Assembly (NCBI RefSeq): GCF_000190375.1
Contig: NZ_AEWG01000159.1
Coordinates: 1-54,837, forward strand
DNA length: 54,837 nucleotides
Source: Rubrivivax benzoatilyticus JA2 = ATCC BAA-35
GTDB taxonomy: Bacteria > Pseudomonadota > Gammaproteobacteria > Burkholderiales > Burkholderiaceae_C
Direction of reading: 5' to 3'
Shown: one piece after another, positions 52,911 to 54,837 of the stretch
Numbering within the stretch: position 1 is the stretch's first letter
Layout: the number at the start of each line of letters is the position of its first letter
Made by a program: the position numbers and the translations under genes
Notes under the pieces: generated by a model
The model's input: the letters and a program-made list of their open reading frames with translations, nothing else
Told to the model about the DNA's origin: nothing
The model's database searches: none

Positions 52911-53840
52911 TCAGCGTGCCGGCACCGGCCGCACGGCGAAGCCGCGTTCGGCGAGCAGCCGCGGCAGCCCCTGGTCGCCGACCATGTGCAGCGCGCCGAC
53001 GGCGGCGAACACGCGCGCGCCGCGTGCATGCAGCGCGGCGATGCCGTCGGCCAGGCCGGGGTTGCGCGCGTCGACCATCTCGCGCATCGCGGCGCGGTCG
53101 CCGTCGTCGGCGATGCAGTCGCACCAGCGTTCGTAGTCGGCCAGCGTGGCGACGTCGGCCTCTTCCCAGGCCCGGGCCAGGCGCGCCAGCGCGGCCGTGC
53201 CGCGGCCCGACTCCAGCGGCGCCAGCGTGCGTTCGACCAGCCCGGCGATCGCTGCGGCGTCACGCGGCAGCAGCACCGCGAGCTGCTGCTCGACGCGCTC
53301 CAGCGCCACCAGCGGCCGGCCGCGGTCGCGCGCGCTGCGCGCCAGCGCGCCTTCCTGGCCCCAGGCCGGGTCCAGCCCGGCGCGGCGCGCCTCGGCCAGC
53401 GTCAGCACGATGGCCTGCATCGCCGGGTGCAGCGGCGCCAGCGCCCGCGTGTCGAGGCAGGCGGCACGCAGCGCGTCGGCCAGCCGCCGGGCCAGCGCCG
53501 GCGGCAGCGGCGGTGTCGGGCGCAGCGCCTCGGCCATCAGCTGGCGCTGCACGCCGGGGTCTTCGGGGTCGAGCTCGAGCGCGACGAGGTCGCTGGCCTC
53601 CAGCGCCGCGGCCACTCGCGGCCCGGGCGTCGTCCACCCGGCCTTGCCGACGTGCAGCGTGCCGTACAGCCAGGAGCGGCGGCCGTCGCGTTCGATCTCC
53701 CACAGCGGCCCGCGGTCGGCCAGCGCTGCGGGCTGCGGGTCCGGCGGTGGCGGGCAGTCCTGGGCCAGCGCCGGCGGCAGCAGCCACAGCGCGGCCAGCG
53801 TGGCGGCGATGCGGCGGCGCCAGCGCGCCAGCGGGCTCAT
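52911..53840 (-). CDS. TraB/GumN family protein, secreted
   Basis: A 309-residue protein with a signal peptide (MSPLARWRRRIAATLAALWL, cleavage near ALAQ). The TraB/GumN fold is clear from SWLYGTLHVGKAGW near the start and the closing VGALHMVGDQGLPRLLAERGF, which carry the conserved GxxH motifs thought to bind metal. Related TIKI proteins are metalloproteases, but bacterial members are mostly untested. Two cysteines, in ERWCDCIADD, lie close together. Its ATG overlaps the stop of the fumarylacetoacetase-family gene by four bases. Confidence 0.9.
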   Translation of the reverse strand: MSPLARWRRRIAATLAALWLLPPALAQDCPPPPDPQPAALADRGPLWEIERDGRRSWLYGTLHVGKAGWTTPGPRVAAALEASDLVALELDPEDPGVQRQLMAEALRPTPPLPPALARRLADALRAACLDTRALAPLHPAMQAIVLTLAEARRAGLDPAWGQEGALARSARDRGRPLVALERVEQQLAVLLPRDAAAIAGLVERTLAPLESGRGTAALARLARAWEEADVATLADYERWCDCIADDGDRAAMREMVDARNPGLADGIAALHARGARVFAAVGALHMVGDQGLPRLLAERGFAVRPVPAR

Positions 53841-54790
53841 TCGTCGCGCTCCGAGACACGCTGCTCGAGCGCGCCGAAGACGCTGGCGCCATCGGCGCCG
53901 AAGGCCTCGACGCGCACCGTGTCGCCGAAGGCCAGCCAGGGCGTGGCCGGCTCGCCGCCCGCCGCGGCCTCGACGGCGCGGCGCTCGGCGATGCAGCCGG
54001 CGCCGTCGGCGGCGTCGCGGGCCCCGACCGGGCCGGTGCCGACGATGGCCCCGGCGCCCAGCGTGCGTGTCGTCGCCGCACGCGCGATCAGGTGGCCGAA
54101 GTGCCAGCGCATGCCGGCGGCGGCGTCCAGGCGCGAGAAGCGCCGGCCGTTCAGTCGGGTCTCGATGGCCAGCTGCAGCTTGCCGCCGCGCCAGGCCTCG
54201 CCCAGTTCCTCGGGCGTCACGGCCACCGGCGCGAAGGCCGCCGGCGGCGCGGCCGCGGCTTCCTCGCCGCTGCGCCAGGCGTTGGCCAGCAGCACCAGCC
54301 GCACGCCGTCGAGCGCGCGGTCGGCCGGTGTGCCGGCCTCGACGTCGCCGGTGACGACGGCCAGCTGCGGCCCGAAGTCCGGCGCCGGCGCGGTGGCGGC
54401 GAAGCGGGCCTCGTCGTGGGCGCCGAGCAGGCCGTCGCCGGCCGCGGCGCGCACCGCGGGCGTCTCGCGCAGCGCCGCCGGCGGCTCGACGCCCAGCGCG
54501 CGCAGCATGCGTTCGGCGGCGTCGGGGTAGGCGTCGACCTGCACCCAGTGGAAGGCGCGCGGCAGCGGCGCCATGCACTGGCGCGCGTCGAAGGCGAAAG
54601 CGTGGCGCGCCTTGCCGTGGTTCAGCGTCGTGTACAGGTCCTCGAGCTGCGGGCTGACGAAGTTCCAGTCGTCCAGCACCTGCTGCATGCGGGTGGCGAT
54701 GCCGGTGGCGAAATGGGCTTGCGCCAGATCGCGCGAGACGACGGCGAGCTGGCCGTCGCGCGACCCGTCCTTCAGGGTGACAAGTTTCAT
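53837..54790 (-). CDS. Fumarylacetoacetate hydrolase-family protein
   Basis: A 317-residue protein of the FAH superfamily, whose members hydrolyse or decarboxylate beta-diketone acids in aromatic and amino acid breakdown. It begins MKLVTLKDGSRDGQLAVVSR, then SPQLEDLYTTLNHGKARHAF, a group-specific opening. The characteristic C-terminal metal-site region is GGKLQLAIETRLNGRRF through FGHLIARAATTRTLGAGAIV and GTGPVG. The length is slightly above the simple FAH domain because of the N-terminal extension. The substrate is uncertain. It is the first gene of the leftward GumN-phaM-FIST group within this window. Confidence 0.88.
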   Translation of the reverse strand: MKLVTLKDGSRDGQLAVVSRDLAQAHFATGIATRMQQVLDDWNFVSPQLEDLYTTLNHGKARHAFAFDARQCMAPLPRAFHWVQVDAYPDAAERMLRALGVEPPAALRETPAVRAAAGDGLLGAHDEARFAATAPAPDFGPQLAVVTGDVEAGTPADRALDGVRLVLLANAWRSGEEAAAAPPAAFAPVAVTPEELGEAWRGGKLQLAIETRLNGRRFSRLDAAAGMRWHFGHLIARAATTRTLGAGAIVGTGPVGARDAADGAGCIAERRAVEAAAGGEPATPWLAFGDTVRVEAFGADGASVFGALEQRVSERDE

Positions 54791-54837
54791 GGGCGAGGGG
54801 ATCGGCGGGCGTTCCGCGGGTGGGCAGCATTGTCCGA

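Overview
The window is about 55 kb of very GC-rich (roughly 70% or more), gene-dense chromosome. The gene content points to a beta-proteobacterium of the order Burkholderiales, most likely near the Rubrivivax/Leptothrix/Roseateles group (inference from family content and composition, not from a marker gene). Supporting features are a PhaM-type polyhydroxyalkanoate granule regulator, a short Burkholderiales-type H-NS protein, a general diffusion porin ending in Phe, a glcDEF glycolate oxidase cluster, and ilvE followed by a zf-CHCC protein. I see no insertion sequence, prophage, CRISPR array, integrase or rRNA. Most genes are single-copy core functions packed with 1-4 nt overlaps.

Layout. 1-6.3 kb: an RlpA-type lipoprotein, the uracil permease UraA, tRNA-Arg(CCG), a membrane-anchored cytochrome c, and a leftward group headed by purU. 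6.5-14.3 kb: a rightward five-gene signalling array with two consecutive hybrid histidine kinases, an HD-GYP response regulator, a porin-like beta-barrel and a very short PstS-like periplasmic protein. 14.3-21.1 kb: leftward genes, first ilvE, a zinc-finger protein and a cytoplasmic PAS kinase, then alr-arfB-radA-metallophosphoesterase-membrane protein. 21.2-26.9 kb: lplT, a DMT exporter, a two-part response regulator, glutathione peroxidase with an aromatic aminotransferase, and a LysR regulator. 27-35.9 kb: a peptide-type ABC importer whose permease genes are separated from its ATPase, binding-protein and amidase genes by a CYTH protein, a porin and a strong terminator. 36-41.9 kb: a TPR protein, DUF1992, OsmC, GNAT, an H-NS protein with a structured leader, glpK and an AraC regulator. 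42-54.8 kb: a DUF885 peptidase-like protein next to a 46-bp tandem repeat, a DMT transporter, glcDEF with a methyltransferase inside it, a membrane-anchored pseudokinase, a FIST protein, PhaM, a GumN/TraB protein and a fumarylacetoacetase-family hydrolase.

How the parts may work together. The array at 6.5-14.3 kb reads as one envelope-to-cyclic-di-GMP pathway. The two kinases look like diverged duplicates; the second has a receiver that lost its metal-binding acidic pair, and the HD-GYP protein would be the output. The barrel and the single-lobe binding protein could be the sensory front end (inference). The 27-36 kb block would import a peptide- or amide-like compound and hydrolyse it with the terminal amidase. 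The glc block oxidises glycolate to glyoxylate. PhaM implies polyhydroxybutyrate storage.

Most of the window is ordinary chromosome. The places I would look at again are the kinase array, the pseudokinase at 49.7-51.0 kb, the H-NS leader, the 46-bp repeat and the split ABC locus. Coordinates of starts are my choices from reading frame, overlap with the upstream gene, ribosome-binding sites and family alignment from memory; no search was run.
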